In this document: positions 1 to 7,468 of the stretch, one piece after another
How the letters are laid out: every line of letters starts with the position of its first letter
Numbering within the stretch: position 1 is the stretch's first letter
Assembly (NCBI RefSeq): GCF_017355165.1
Contig: NZ_JADILK010000022.1
Location: 1 to 64,000 of the forward strand
Direction of reading: 5' to 3'
DNA length: 64,000 bases
DNA from: Bacillus sp. SD075
Lineage (GTDB): Bacteria > Bacillota > Bacilli > Bacillales > DSM-1321
Notes under the pieces: model-generated
Databases searched by the model: none
What the model saw: only the letters and a program-made list of their open reading frames with translations
What the model was told of the DNA's origin: nothing
Translations under genes and position numbers: made by a program

Positions 1-152
1 CCTCCTCGGCGCAATTGCGCCGAGGAGGCTCCCGGACCGCCCGCGGAAAGCGAGTGCCTGAAATTTGTACAAGCCAAAAAAACTGTAGACAAACTCGATT
101 TTCATCGAGTTTGTCTACAGTCTGAAGGATGGCATTGGCCATCCTCTTTTTA
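1..152. repeat. Dispersed Bacillus-type repeat with terminator tail, copy 1
   Basis: Positions 1-28 form a perfect 28-base palindrome. GC-rich sequence follows to about 60 and resembles intergenic repeats I recall from Bacillus genomes. At 83-120 lies a hairpin with a 17-bp perfect stem (83-99 with 104-120, loop TTTC), and at 127-144 a second hairpin GGATGGC/GCCATCC followed by a T run on the + strand. Read on the minus strand, the first hairpin is followed by seven T and would terminate ypuA. The hairpin module recurs at 39520-39582. The element may continue beyond the left window edge. Confidence 0.6.
83..120 (-). terminator. Rho-independent terminator of ypuA
   Basis: A perfect 17-bp stem with a 4-base loop is followed, on the minus strand, by a run of seven T. 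It lies about 40 bases past the ypuA stop codon. The hairpin belongs to the dispersed repeat at 1-152. Confidence 0.75.
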
Positions 153-158
153 TTTGAT

Positions 159-1028
159 TCAGCTGAAAAGTGATTTAATCGCGTCTATTAAACTACTGAA
201 GACTTCTTTCAATTTATCAAGAAACGATTGACCCTCTTCGGATTCAAGAAAATGGGAAAGCTTATCTTTAGCTGCAGTAAGCTGATCACCGACAGCGTTC
301 CAGTCAATATCTAATTCTTTTAGCTTATTGAATAAATCAATTAAACTTTGGACTTGATCATCATTTAAGGCGATTCCAAGGTCTTTTGCTGAAGACTCGA
401 CAACTTCGCGGACCTCTTCAGTATTGGCTGGTGGATTTGCAGCCATTTCCTCTTTGATTTTCGTAACCAGTGCAGAGGCTTCCTCTGTACCGATTTCGTC
501 ACCCAATTTTGCTGTTTTCACCATTTCTTCATTCGCTGCCTGTTTCACATCTTCAGGAATCTTCTTGTCGGCAGAGATTTCATAGGCTTTAATGACCCCT
601 GTCAAAGCCGCTGTACCGGAAACGGGAATGGGTGCGGTGACATATACGCTAGCATCTTTTACTCCAGCTGTAGCCAGGGCATTGATATACATTTCATCGG
701 AAACCCAGTTAATGTTTTTCGACTCCAATTTAAGTCCGGTACCTTTTTCCTCCAAAGTAATGGCAGAAGATGAAATCGCTTTTGTACCGATCAGACGGCT
801 AGCGATATAGTCTCCTAAGTATTCATGTTCCTCCGCATTTGTAACCGTTAGAACCTCAACATCATTAGGTGCTTTCATTTCTGATAAAATCATATTTTTT
901 TGTTCATTTGTCAAATTCTCACCAAGTGTGACGATCATTTCACCAACAGCTGCATCTGCAAAAGCTTTATATGGCAATAATAGACATAATAAAATGGTTA
1001 CAATGACCCATTTATTCATTTTTTTCAT
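159..1028 (-). CDS. ypuA: DUF1002 secreted protein YpuA
   Basis: 289 residues. An N-terminal signal peptide (basic MKKMNK, hydrophobic core to about residue 22, AFADA cleavage region) indicates export. The rest matches my recollection of the DUF1002 family, of which B. subtilis YpuA (about 290 aa) is a member; its molecular function is not known. The C-terminal 80 residues are charged and helical. The start is supported by AAGGAGG eight bases upstream of the ATG at 1028. It is transcribed divergently from ribT, as expected for this end of the ypuA-scpA region, and ends in the strong hairpin at 83-120. Confidence 0.85.
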   Translation of the reverse strand: MKKMNKWVIVTILLCLLLPYKAFADAAVGEMIVTLGENLTNEQKNMILSEMKAPNDVEVLTVTNAEEHEYLGDYIASRLIGTKAISSSAITLEEKGTGLKLESKNINWVSDEMYINALATAGVKDASVYVTAPIPVSGTAALTGVIKAYEISADKKIPEDVKQAANEEMVKTAKLGDEIGTEEASALVTKIKEEMAANPPANTEEVREVVESSAKDLGIALNDDQVQSLIDLFNKLKELDIDWNAVGDQLTAAKDKLSHFLESEEGQSFLDKLKEVFSSLIDAIKSLFS

Positions 1029-1289
1029 GATAATCCTCCTTAACCTTTCCTGCTGAATTGGGAATCTTTCAATAAAAGGGCGGCAATTTATATCAGATTC
1101 ATAGTATTTGACGAAACCAAGGATAAAAAAGATACATATTTTCCTGAAAAAAATTTATATAGCCCAAGATAGTTATGTTCTTTTAACGAAGAATCTGGGG
1201 TATCCTTGTCTTTTATACCTAAGATGGTACTCTATGAACCTAGATCACTTTACCAATGTAGTAAAATCGAAGCAAGATTGCAAGCATAT

Positions 1290-1319
1290 TTGTCAGATTG
1301 TGTTAAGTTATAGTAGAAT
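1290..1319 (+). promoter_or_regulatory. Sigma-A-like promoter for small ORF
   Basis: -35 TTGTCA (1290-1295) and -10 TAGAAT (1314-1319) are separated by 18 bp. The predicted start of transcription is about 40 bases before the small ORF at 1366. Confidence 0.45.
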
Positions 1320-1365
1320 GAATTCGTTATTTAAATATTTGGACCATTCATAAAGGGAGTATGGG

Positions 1366-1452
1366 ATGAGGAAAAGTAATAAGACTCTTTTACTTATGAT
1401 GCTAATTATCTCTTTGCTGTGGGGAATCGTATACTGGCTATTTATCGCCTAA
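1366..1452 (+). CDS. Putative 28-residue membrane peptide
   Basis: A small ORF of 28 codons with a basic N-terminus (MRKSNK) and one hydrophobic segment (about residues 7-28, with two Trp) that would span the membrane. AAAGGGAG lies about nine bases before the ATG, and a sigma-A-like promoter lies at 1290-1319. I do not recognise a family. It could be a small membrane regulator or toxin-like peptide, or a chance ORF; the promoter and ribosome-binding site are the only support. Confidence 0.4.
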   Translation: MRKSNKTLLLMMLIISLLWGIVYWLFIA

Positions 1453-1480
1453 CACATAGCACATAGCACATAGCACATCG
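1453..1480. repeat. 7-bp tandem repeat
   Basis: The unit CACATAG is repeated about three and a half times directly after the stop codon of the small ORF. It is too short and too regular to be a CRISPR and probably arose by replication slippage. Confidence 0.7.
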
Positions 1481-1595
1481 ATAAATCAAGTGCTGAAAGT
1501 GATGTTGAAACGAACGAGGTTTTTATGTATGATGTAAATGTTATATGTGAGGATTATTATTCAAAGCAAATTAATTGGAAATAGGTAGATAATAA

Positions 1596-1961
<366 letters not shown>

Positions 1962-1995
1962 TTCTGAATATGAAAGCTTGAATGGAGGACCACCT

Positions 1996-2532
1996 TTAAG
2001 GGCGGTCCTCCATTCTTGTTTTTCGAAGGGATAGCTGTCGAGCCCTTTCAGAAATGACATCCGAACGATCGCGCATTAGATGCTTATCGACTATTGATGA
2101 ATTAGCCATATCGCTATCTGCACCCCATATGTACCCTTCATGAAAACACATGGACTGGCATTTTTCGATCAAGCTTTGATCAGCTATCGGCAGATTAATG
2201 CTTTCATATGGCTTTTGTGATAGCATTCGCTCATGGGTGTCCTCGAGCAATTTGAACAGGCGATCTGGATCGAGCCCCAACTTCAGGAGCTCGGTCTTTT
2301 TAGAGTGGAGATTTGTCAGGGCTTTAGACAGGGTCCTTGCAGCCCCTTTTTTGTTTCCTCTACGATCATGATACAGGGCAACCGCAATTTGAATGAGCCC
2401 GACCCAATGAGAGTCACGCTCTTTTGGTGCGGTTTCCTTCCAATATTCTTCAAGAATTTCATGACATTCGAAGTAATCCCTTGTCCCATGGAAATGGAAA
2501 AGGAAAGAAAGGTAGTCTTCCGCGTAATACAA
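1996..2532 (-). CDS. ypuF: DUF309 protein YpuF
   Basis: 178 residues from a TTG start at 2532, placed eight bases after AAAGGGGTG. A GTG at 2541 is the alternative start but overlaps that ribosome-binding site. The motif HFHGTRDYFECHEILEEYWK (about residues 13-32) is the DUF309 signature, and a second helix contains QIAVALYHDRRGN. The function of DUF309 is unknown; its fold is helical. The gene is convergent with ribT, and the tail-to-tail hairpin around 1983-2015 could serve both genes. Confidence 0.8.
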   Translation of the reverse strand: MYYAEDYLSFLFHFHGTRDYFECHEILEEYWKETAPKERDSHWVGLIQIAVALYHDRRGNKKGAARTLSKALTNLHSKKTELLKLGLDPDRLFKLLEDTHERMLSQKPYESINLPIADQSLIEKCQSMCFHEGYIWGADSDMANSSIVDKHLMRDRSDVISERARQLSLRKTRMEDRP

Positions 2533-2656
2533 TAGGAGCACCCCTTTTGTTTATTGGAATCAAGTTTGTATACTCAATAAGTTTAGCATAGAATTTTTTC
2601 TTGGAAAATAAAGAAAGCCGATTGCAAGGCAATCAGCTTGATTCATCAGTCTTCAA

Positions 2657-2749
2657 TTAACACCAAGAAGCACCGACGATAACTAATAAAATGAACAATA
2701 CTACAATAAACGCGAATCCGCCGCCGCTTCCAAAACCACCTGCACCCAT
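2657..2749 (-). CDS. YjcZ-family sporulation micro-protein
   Basis: 30 residues starting MGAGGFGSGGGFAF, followed by one hydrophobic helix (IVVLFILLVIVGAS). A Gly-rich N-terminus plus a single membrane helix is characteristic of the YjcZ family of tiny Bacillus sporulation proteins, many of them spore-associated. AGGAGGT seven bases before the ATG supports translation. Divergent from scpA. Confidence 0.8.
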   Translation of the reverse strand: MGAGGFGSGGGFAFIVVLFILLVIVGASWC

Positions 2750-2964
2750 AATGAGTACCTCCTTTGTTCTGCTATTCTTACATTTCTAGGTTATGTTGGA
2801 TTTTGGATTGTGATTGGGCGCAGACCCATTTGTTGGAAATCCGTTTAAAGAACTTTTCTGAGGACAGTAAATTATTATTTGGATAAAGGGCGGCAATCCA
2901 CTATACTTGATAAGAAAAAGAAATAGGCCTTTATCGGCCAATTAGATTTAAATGAGGTAATTTA

Positions 2965-3732
2965 ATGGGTTATAATATAAAAATTGACGCTTTCGAAGGT
3001 CCAATGGATTTACTCCTGCATTTGATTAATCGCCTGGAAATAGACATCTATGATATTCCGATGGCCGATATAACAGATCAATACCTAGGGTACATCCATA
3101 CGATGCAGCATCTGGAATTGGATGTGGCCAGCGAATATCTGGTGATGGCTGCAACACTGCTTGCCATCAAGAGTAAAATGTTGCTGCCAAAGCATGAGGA
3201 TGAACAAATGATTGATGAAGATGGGGAAATATTTGAGGAAGATCCACGGGATGAGCTTGTGGAAAAACTATTAGAATATAAAAAGTATAAATATGCAGCT
3301 GAAGAATTAAAAGGGATGGAAGAAGAGCGCAGCTTGATGTTCACTAAACCCCCAAGTGATTTATCTGTTTATGTTAAAGAAGCGGAAAGTGATAAACAAG
3401 AGTTGAACGTAAGTCTATACGATATGTTGGGTGCTCTGCAAAAACTGCTGCGAAGGCAAAAAATTCAAAAGCCGCTTTACACCAAAGTAACGAAACAAGA
3501 GATATCGATAGAGAAACGAATGGATGAAATCATGATTGAGCTACAATCAATTAAAGGGAAGAAAAGTTTTTTTGAACTGTTTTCGCTCCCGGTTAAAGAG
3601 CATATCGTCATCACTTTTATGGCGGTGCTGGAACTGATGAAATTAAATGAAATCATCGTTGAACAGGAAGATAATTTTTCGGAGATCATGATTGCTGCTA
3701 AGGAAGGTGTAGAACCAGTTGGAAGTTATTAA
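2965..3732 (+). CDS. scpA: Segregation and condensation protein A
   Basis: 255 residues. ScpA is the kleisin subunit of the bacterial SMC condensin, which bridges the SMC ATPase heads with ScpB to compact and segregate the nucleoid. The N-terminal FEGPMDLLLHLINRLEIDIY block (residues 8-28) and the DPRDELVEKLLEYKKYK region are typical, and the length is close to B. subtilis ScpA (251 aa). The 3' end overlaps scpB by 14 bases, which implies translational coupling. Confidence 0.96.
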   Translation: MGYNIKIDAFEGPMDLLLHLINRLEIDIYDIPMADITDQYLGYIHTMQHLELDVASEYLVMAATLLAIKSKMLLPKHEDEQMIDEDGEIFEEDPRDELVEKLLEYKKYKYAAEELKGMEEERSLMFTKPPSDLSVYVKEAESDKQELNVSLYDMLGALQKLLRRQKIQKPLYTKVTKQEISIEKRMDEIMIELQSIKGKKSFFELFSLPVKEHIVITFMAVLELMKLNEIIVEQEDNFSEIMIAAKEGVEPVGSY

Positions 3733-4300
3733 TTGGAAAGGGATTCTTGAGGCATTATTGTTTGCTGCCGGAGATGAAGGTCTCTCCGTCAAACAAATTG
3801 CCTCAGTCCTGGAAATTACGGAATATCAAGCAACGGACATCGTTGAAAGTATAAAGGAAGAATATATATCGGATATACGCGGGATTCAGGTGATTGAAAT
3901 AGCGGGTGTTTATCAAATGACGACAAAAAAAGAGCACTCGGATTACTTGAAAAGACTAGTGGAAACATCAAGCACTCAAGGCTTGTCCCAGGCGGCATTG
4001 GAAACACTCGCAATCATTGCTTATAAGCAGCCGATAACTAGAGCTGAAATTGATGAAATTCGCGGAGTGAAAACGGAACGTCCCATTCATACACTTGTCA
4101 CTAAAGTCTTAATAAAAGAGGTCGGACGTGCCGAAGGCTCCGGGCGGGCTTATTTATATGGGACAACAAAAGAGTTTTTGGATTATTTCGGCCTGAATTC
4201 CATAGATGAATTACCGCCTCTCGCCGATAATTCGGATGATAGCTTTGAAAATGGTGAAGCCGATCTGTTTTTTGAAAAATTTCAGCAAACAATCGAATAA
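3719..4300 (+). CDS. scpB: Segregation and condensation protein B
   Basis: 193 residues from a TTG start inside the end of scpA; AAGGAAGGTG sits eight bases upstream. ScpB forms a dimer of tandem winged-helix domains that binds ScpA in the SMC complex. Family blocks are EALLFAAGDEGLSVKQIA (residues 10-27) and LETLAIIAYKQPITRAEIDEIRGV (about 93-116). The acidic C-terminal tail is variable in this family. Confidence 0.96.
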   Translation: MEVINWKGILEALLFAAGDEGLSVKQIASVLEITEYQATDIVESIKEEYISDIRGIQVIEIAGVYQMTTKKEHSDYLKRLVETSSTQGLSQAALETLAIIAYKQPITRAEIDEIRGVKTERPIHTLVTKVLIKEVGRAEGSGRAYLYGTTKEFLDYFGLNSIDELPPLADNSDDSFENGEADLFFEKFQQTIE

Positions 4301-4315
4301 CATTTTTCTATAAAT

Positions 4316-4324
4316 TGTGATAAT
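4316..4324 (+). promoter_or_regulatory. Extended -10 promoter element
   Basis: TGTGATAAT, an extended -10, lies just after scpB. Transcription would begin at about 4331, too close to the ATG at 4335 to leave a ribosome-binding site, which supports the GTG start at 4356 for the next gene. Confidence 0.35.
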
Positions 4325-4355
4325 ATAGAAAAAAATGAATGCGGGGGGATTGCGG

Positions 4356-4763
4356 GTGCAAATTGTTGCATGTAATGGGTTTGGGCTTGAAAAGGAAAAG
4401 TCAAATTCACCTGAGGACTTCTTTAATCGATCCGTTATACAATACATAAAGGATGGAGAAGAAATGACGTTGAATGTACTGTATCTTCGTTATTTTGATG
4501 AGATGGTCACTAGTTGGACTCCATATCCCGCCAATCCTATATTCAAAACCCATAGCAGAGATATTTATATGGCTGATATCATTGCCTTGGTCTGTCTACT
4601 CAAAGACCCGGGCCTAGTTGACCGAAAACGTATATATATTAATGCAGAAAAAGAGCTGGCTGGTTATTTCGAAAATATAGATTTTGAAAAATTGGAGAAA
4701 GTGTTTATATCTATTGATCAAGCTAAACCATATGATATAGAATCACATGTTGACTATTTATAA
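4356..4763 (+). CDS. Hypothetical protein between scpB and ypuI
   Basis: 135 residues from GTG 4356, which has GGGGGGA seven bases upstream. ATG 4335 and ATG 4464 (preceded by AAGGATGGAG) are alternatives. I do not recognise a family. The protein is soluble, mixed alpha/beta by composition, mildly acidic, with a YFDEMVTSWTPYPANP segment (about residues 45-60) and an aspartate-rich C-terminus. No signal peptide or membrane helix is visible. The equivalent position in B. subtilis has no gene. Confidence 0.5.
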   Translation: MQIVACNGFGLEKEKSNSPEDFFNRSVIQYIKDGEEMTLNVLYLRYFDEMVTSWTPYPANPIFKTHSRDIYMADIIALVCLLKDPGLVDRKRIYINAEKELAGYFENIDFEKLEKVFISIDQAKPYDIESHVDYL

Positions 4764-4795
4764 TCAATCTTAATTATTTTGAGGAGGGTTCACGG

Positions 4796-5284
4796 TTGGG
4801 GAATACATTGGTAAAATCTCAGCTTGAGGATGTAAAAGGCTTTTTAGAAACGACAGTGGCTCAGCTAGAAGGATTTATAAATGAGACGACCTATTCTAAG
4901 CTGCAAGAGGAAAAAAGCGGGGATGAAACCTATTATAAAGGAATCCTTTCTAGTTTAAGAAGAATGCTTGTAAGTTGTGAAGAGGGCTTGGAGGCTTGCC
5001 AAATCGTTCTGAAAAATGATGTTTTCAATAAAGCTGCAGCTGAAAAGACGCTTTATAGAGTTTATCATCAATGTATCGAAGAATACTTTTCCCCAAAATC
5101 AGATCGGTGGTTCGAGGACAGCAGATCTGCCTATACAGGAAAAAACTCGATTAAATTTCACCAAAGTGTACCTGACAGCATAATATCCATTCTGAAGGCC
5201 GTGGAAAGTGGATTCCAGACCATGCGTGAAGAATTGGAGTTTTATGAAACGGATTACCGGACGAAAATGTTACAATCAAGATAA
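4796..5284 (+). CDS. ypuI: DUF3907 protein YpuI
   Basis: 162 residues from a TTG start with GAGGAGGG upstream. The helical sequence MGNTLVKSQLEDVKGFLE...INETTYSKLQEE agrees with B. subtilis YpuI (DUF3907), which occupies the same place after scpB. No enzymatic motif is visible and its function is unknown. A hairpin terminator follows immediately. Confidence 0.85.
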   Translation: MGNTLVKSQLEDVKGFLETTVAQLEGFINETTYSKLQEEKSGDETYYKGILSSLRRMLVSCEEGLEACQIVLKNDVFNKAAAEKTLYRVYHQCIEEYFSPKSDRWFEDSRSAYTGKNSIKFHQSVPDSIISILKAVESGFQTMREELEFYETDYRTKMLQSR

Positions 5285-5286
5285 TG

Positions 5287-5322
5287 AAAACAGCTAGGCT
5301 TAATAGGCCTTGCTGTTTTTTT
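5287..5322 (+). terminator. Terminator after ypuI
   Basis: AAAACAGC pairs with GCTGTTTT around an internal GGC/GCC hairpin, followed by T residues. Confidence 0.75.
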
Positions 5323-5405
5323 AGCTATGAATGGAATTTCCTCTTAATCGAAACATAAAATACTTTGATGATTTATGTGTATAAAGGTTAAGAGGAGGTT
5401 GCAAG

Positions 5406-6281
5406 ATGTCTGAAGTAAGAGATTATGCTAAAGAGGTAAGTGATTGGGTTGATGGAGTGATGGAATATCTTGAGAAGATCGATATCACCGACTCGCCATT
5501 ACTGTCAAATGTTGAACGGCTTTCCGAGTTGACAAAAGATATGGATGAGGAAGAAATGGATTATGAGGATATGGCACTGATTGAAGAAGAGATGGCCCGG
5601 GTCTACGAGGAAATTGAAGAACTCGCTCGGGAATTCAATATACAGGAAAGGCAATCAGTGCCGATTGGGAAGCATACGCTACCGCCGTTACCTTATGCCT
5701 ATGAGGCCTTGGAACCGACGATTTCAAGGGAAATCATGTATCTGCACCATGATAAGCATCATCAATCATATGTAGATGGTCTTAATAAAGCGGAACTGAT
5801 GATGAAAAAAGCGAGGGAAACGAATGATTTTTCCTTGTTGAAACATTGGGAAAAGGAAGCAGCCTTTCATGGATCAGGCCATTATCTCCATACGCTGTTC
5901 TGGGAAGTGATGATTCCGGGAGGAGGCGGACAGCCAAGGGGGGATTTACGTACACAGATTGAGAAGGATTTTGGAAGCTTTGCAGCTTTTAAAAGTCATT
6001 TTAGTGAAGCTGCCAAGCAAGTAGAAGGTGTTGGCTGGGCCATATTAGTCTGGGTTCCGCGTGCGCGGCGGCTAGAAATACTTCAATCGGAATTGCATAT
6101 GGTTTTGACCCAGTGGGATACGATCCCAATCCTTGTTCTTGATGTATGGGAACATGCTTATTACTTGCAATATAAAAATAATCGGGCCGCATATGTGGAC
6201 AAATGGTGGGATGTTGTAAACTGGCCGAAAACAGCCGTAAGGTTCACCGAAGCAAAAAAGCTTATTTGGAAAAAACAATAA
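5406..6281 (+). CDS. sodF: Fe/Mn superoxide dismutase SodF
   Basis: 291 residues. It converts superoxide to oxygen and hydrogen peroxide. The C-terminal 200 residues are a standard Fe/Mn-SOD with the metal ligands visible: His114 (in LHHDKHH), His162 (in HYLHTLFW), Asp246 and His250 (in DVWEHAYY). The N-terminal about 85 residues form an acidic helical extension rich in Glu and Asp. B. subtilis SodF (281 aa) has a similar extension, so this is a family trait rather than a fusion artefact. GAGGAGG lies before the ATG. The metal cannot be decided from sequence. Confidence 0.93.
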   Translation: MSEVRDYAKEVSDWVDGVMEYLEKIDITDSPLLSNVERLSELTKDMDEEEMDYEDMALIEEEMARVYEEIEELAREFNIQERQSVPIGKHTLPPLPYAYEALEPTISREIMYLHHDKHHQSYVDGLNKAELMMKKARETNDFSLLKHWEKEAAFHGSGHYLHTLFWEVMIPGGGGQPRGDLRTQIEKDFGSFAAFKSHFSEAAKQVEGVGWAILVWVPRARRLEILQSELHMVLTQWDTIPILVLDVWEHAYYLQYKNNRAAYVDKWWDVVNWPKTAVRFTEAKKLIWKKQ

Positions 6282-6327
6282 CTGGTAAAATGCAGGAAAA
6301 GTCTTTGGAGAACCAATTACAACCATA

Positions 6328-6354
6328 CGAGCCGTGAAGGTTCGTTTTTTTTTT
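6328..6354 (+). terminator. Terminator after sodF
   Basis: CGAGCC pairs with GGTTCG (one G-T wobble) around a 5-base loop, followed by ten T. Confidence 0.75.
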
Positions 6355-6652
6355 GAAATTTTGTATCAAGAATTTTTTAGGGGGAATATGGGAAAGATAG
6401 GAAGAGAGAGCTGCGAATTTTATTTGAAAGCGACTTGTGATTCTCATTTGGATATTATAATTAGATTAGAAAAGGAGATGATATCATCTCACGAAATAAT
6501 GAGCATATGTCTTATTTAAATCCTTGAAATAACATTGGAAATGTGTTAAAAATGCTACTTTGAAGTACTATGGGTTTTTAAAAATAATTAATTTATATCA
6601 ATATAAAAACTGTGACCAATTTGTGAAATTAAAAATTATTAAGGTATATTTA
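6355..6652. other. AT-rich gene-free interval
   Basis: About 300 bases between the sodF terminator and the ahpC promoter. A 61-codon ORF (6334-6519) begins inside the sodF terminator T run and has no family resemblance. ATTATAATTAGATTAG near 6454 is a poor PerR-box-like sequence (11 of 15). No gene is supported. Confidence 0.6.
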
Positions 6653-6681
6653 TTGACTAGTTTCTATTTAATAATTATTAT
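6653..6681 (+). promoter_or_regulatory. ahpC sigma-A promoter
   Basis: -35 TTGACT (6653-6658) and -10 TATTAT (6676-6681) are separated by exactly 17 bp. Confidence 0.75.
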
Positions 6682-6683
6682 AA
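6669..6683 (+). promoter_or_regulatory. PerR box over the ahpC -10
   Basis: TAATAATTATTATAA matches the PerR consensus TTATAATNATTATAA at 14 of 15 positions and covers the -10 hexamer. PerR is the peroxide-sensing Fur-family repressor known to control ahpCF in Bacillus, so peroxide-inducible expression is predicted. Confidence 0.75.
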
Positions 6684-6724
6684 ACAGGAGCAGATAAAAA
6701 AATTAGCTATTGGAGGAATTTATT

Positions 6725-7288
6725 ATGTCATTGATCAATAAACAAGTTGAAGATTTTAAAGTACAAGCATACCATGCAGGAGAATTCAAAGAAGTTACAC
6801 TTGAAGATGTTAAAGGAAAATGGGCAGTATTCTTTTTCTACCCAGCTGACTTCTCTTTCGTATGTCCAACTGAATTAGCTGATCTTCAAGATAACTATGA
6901 AACATTCAAGGAAATTGGTTGTGAAGTTTACTCAGTTTCAACAGATACTCATTTCAGCCACAAAGGATGGGCGGATGCTACTGATACAATCGGTAAAATC
7001 CAATATCCAATGTTAGCTGACCCAGCAAACGTTTTATCCCGTCAATTCGGTGTATTGATTGAAGAAGATGGATTGGCTCTACGTGGAACTTTCATCGTAA
7101 ATCCAGAAGGACAAATTAAAGCATACGAAATTAATGACCTAGGAATTGGCCGTAATGCTGAAGAACTTGTAAGAAAAGTTCAAGCTGCACAATTCGTAGC
7201 GGAACATGGAGATAAAGTTTGCCCTGCAAAATGGACTCCAGGTGAAGCTACTCTTGAACCAAGCCTAGACCTTGTAGGTAAACTTTAA
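6725..7288 (+). CDS. ahpC: Alkyl hydroperoxide reductase peroxiredoxin
   Basis: 187 residues from ATG 6725, chosen over an upstream in-frame ATG because TGGAGGA lies 7-8 bases before it. This typical 2-Cys peroxiredoxin reduces hydrogen peroxide and organic hydroperoxides. Peroxidatic Cys47 lies in SFVCPTE and resolving Cys166 in KVCPAKW, the standard AhpC pair. The GLALRGTF region and the terminal LVGKL are typical. It lies directly before a reductase gene with its own hairpin in between. Confidence 0.96.
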   Translation: MSLINKQVEDFKVQAYHAGEFKEVTLEDVKGKWAVFFFYPADFSFVCPTELADLQDNYETFKEIGCEVYSVSTDTHFSHKGWADATDTIGKIQYPMLADPANVLSRQFGVLIEEDGLALRGTFIVNPEGQIKAYEINDLGIGRNAEELVRKVQAAQFVAEHGDKVCPAKWTPGEATLEPSLDLVGKL

Positions 7289-7380
7289 TTTTTAATGGGA
7301 TGGTCGTCCATTTCTACAGGTAATGGACACACCAGCATTGATTACGATTACTGGGATAATTCGTCCTGGAAGATCTTATG

Positions 7381-7419
7381 ACAAAAGGCACTTACCTAAA
7401 ATAAGTGCCTTTTGTTTTT
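7381..7419 (+). terminator. Terminator between ahpC and its reductase
   Basis: ACAAAAGGCACTTA pairs with TAAGTGCCTTTTGT, followed by T5. Partial read-through would make ahpC mRNA more abundant than the downstream reductase mRNA. Confidence 0.85.
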
Positions 7420-7468
7420 CAAAATTATCAGTTTAGCACGTATTATCATTCAGCAAGGAGCACAAAAG

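Noticed and set aside
1108-1353. 81-codon + strand ORF
   Set aside because: No ribosome-binding site and no family resemblance; the predicted promoter at 1290-1319 lies inside it.
5406-5660. N-terminal extension of SodF as a novel fusion
   Set aside because: The same kind of acidic extension is known in B. subtilis SodF, so it is a family feature.
6334-6519. 61-codon ORF after sodF
   Set aside because: Begins inside the T run of the sodF terminator and has no recognisable features.
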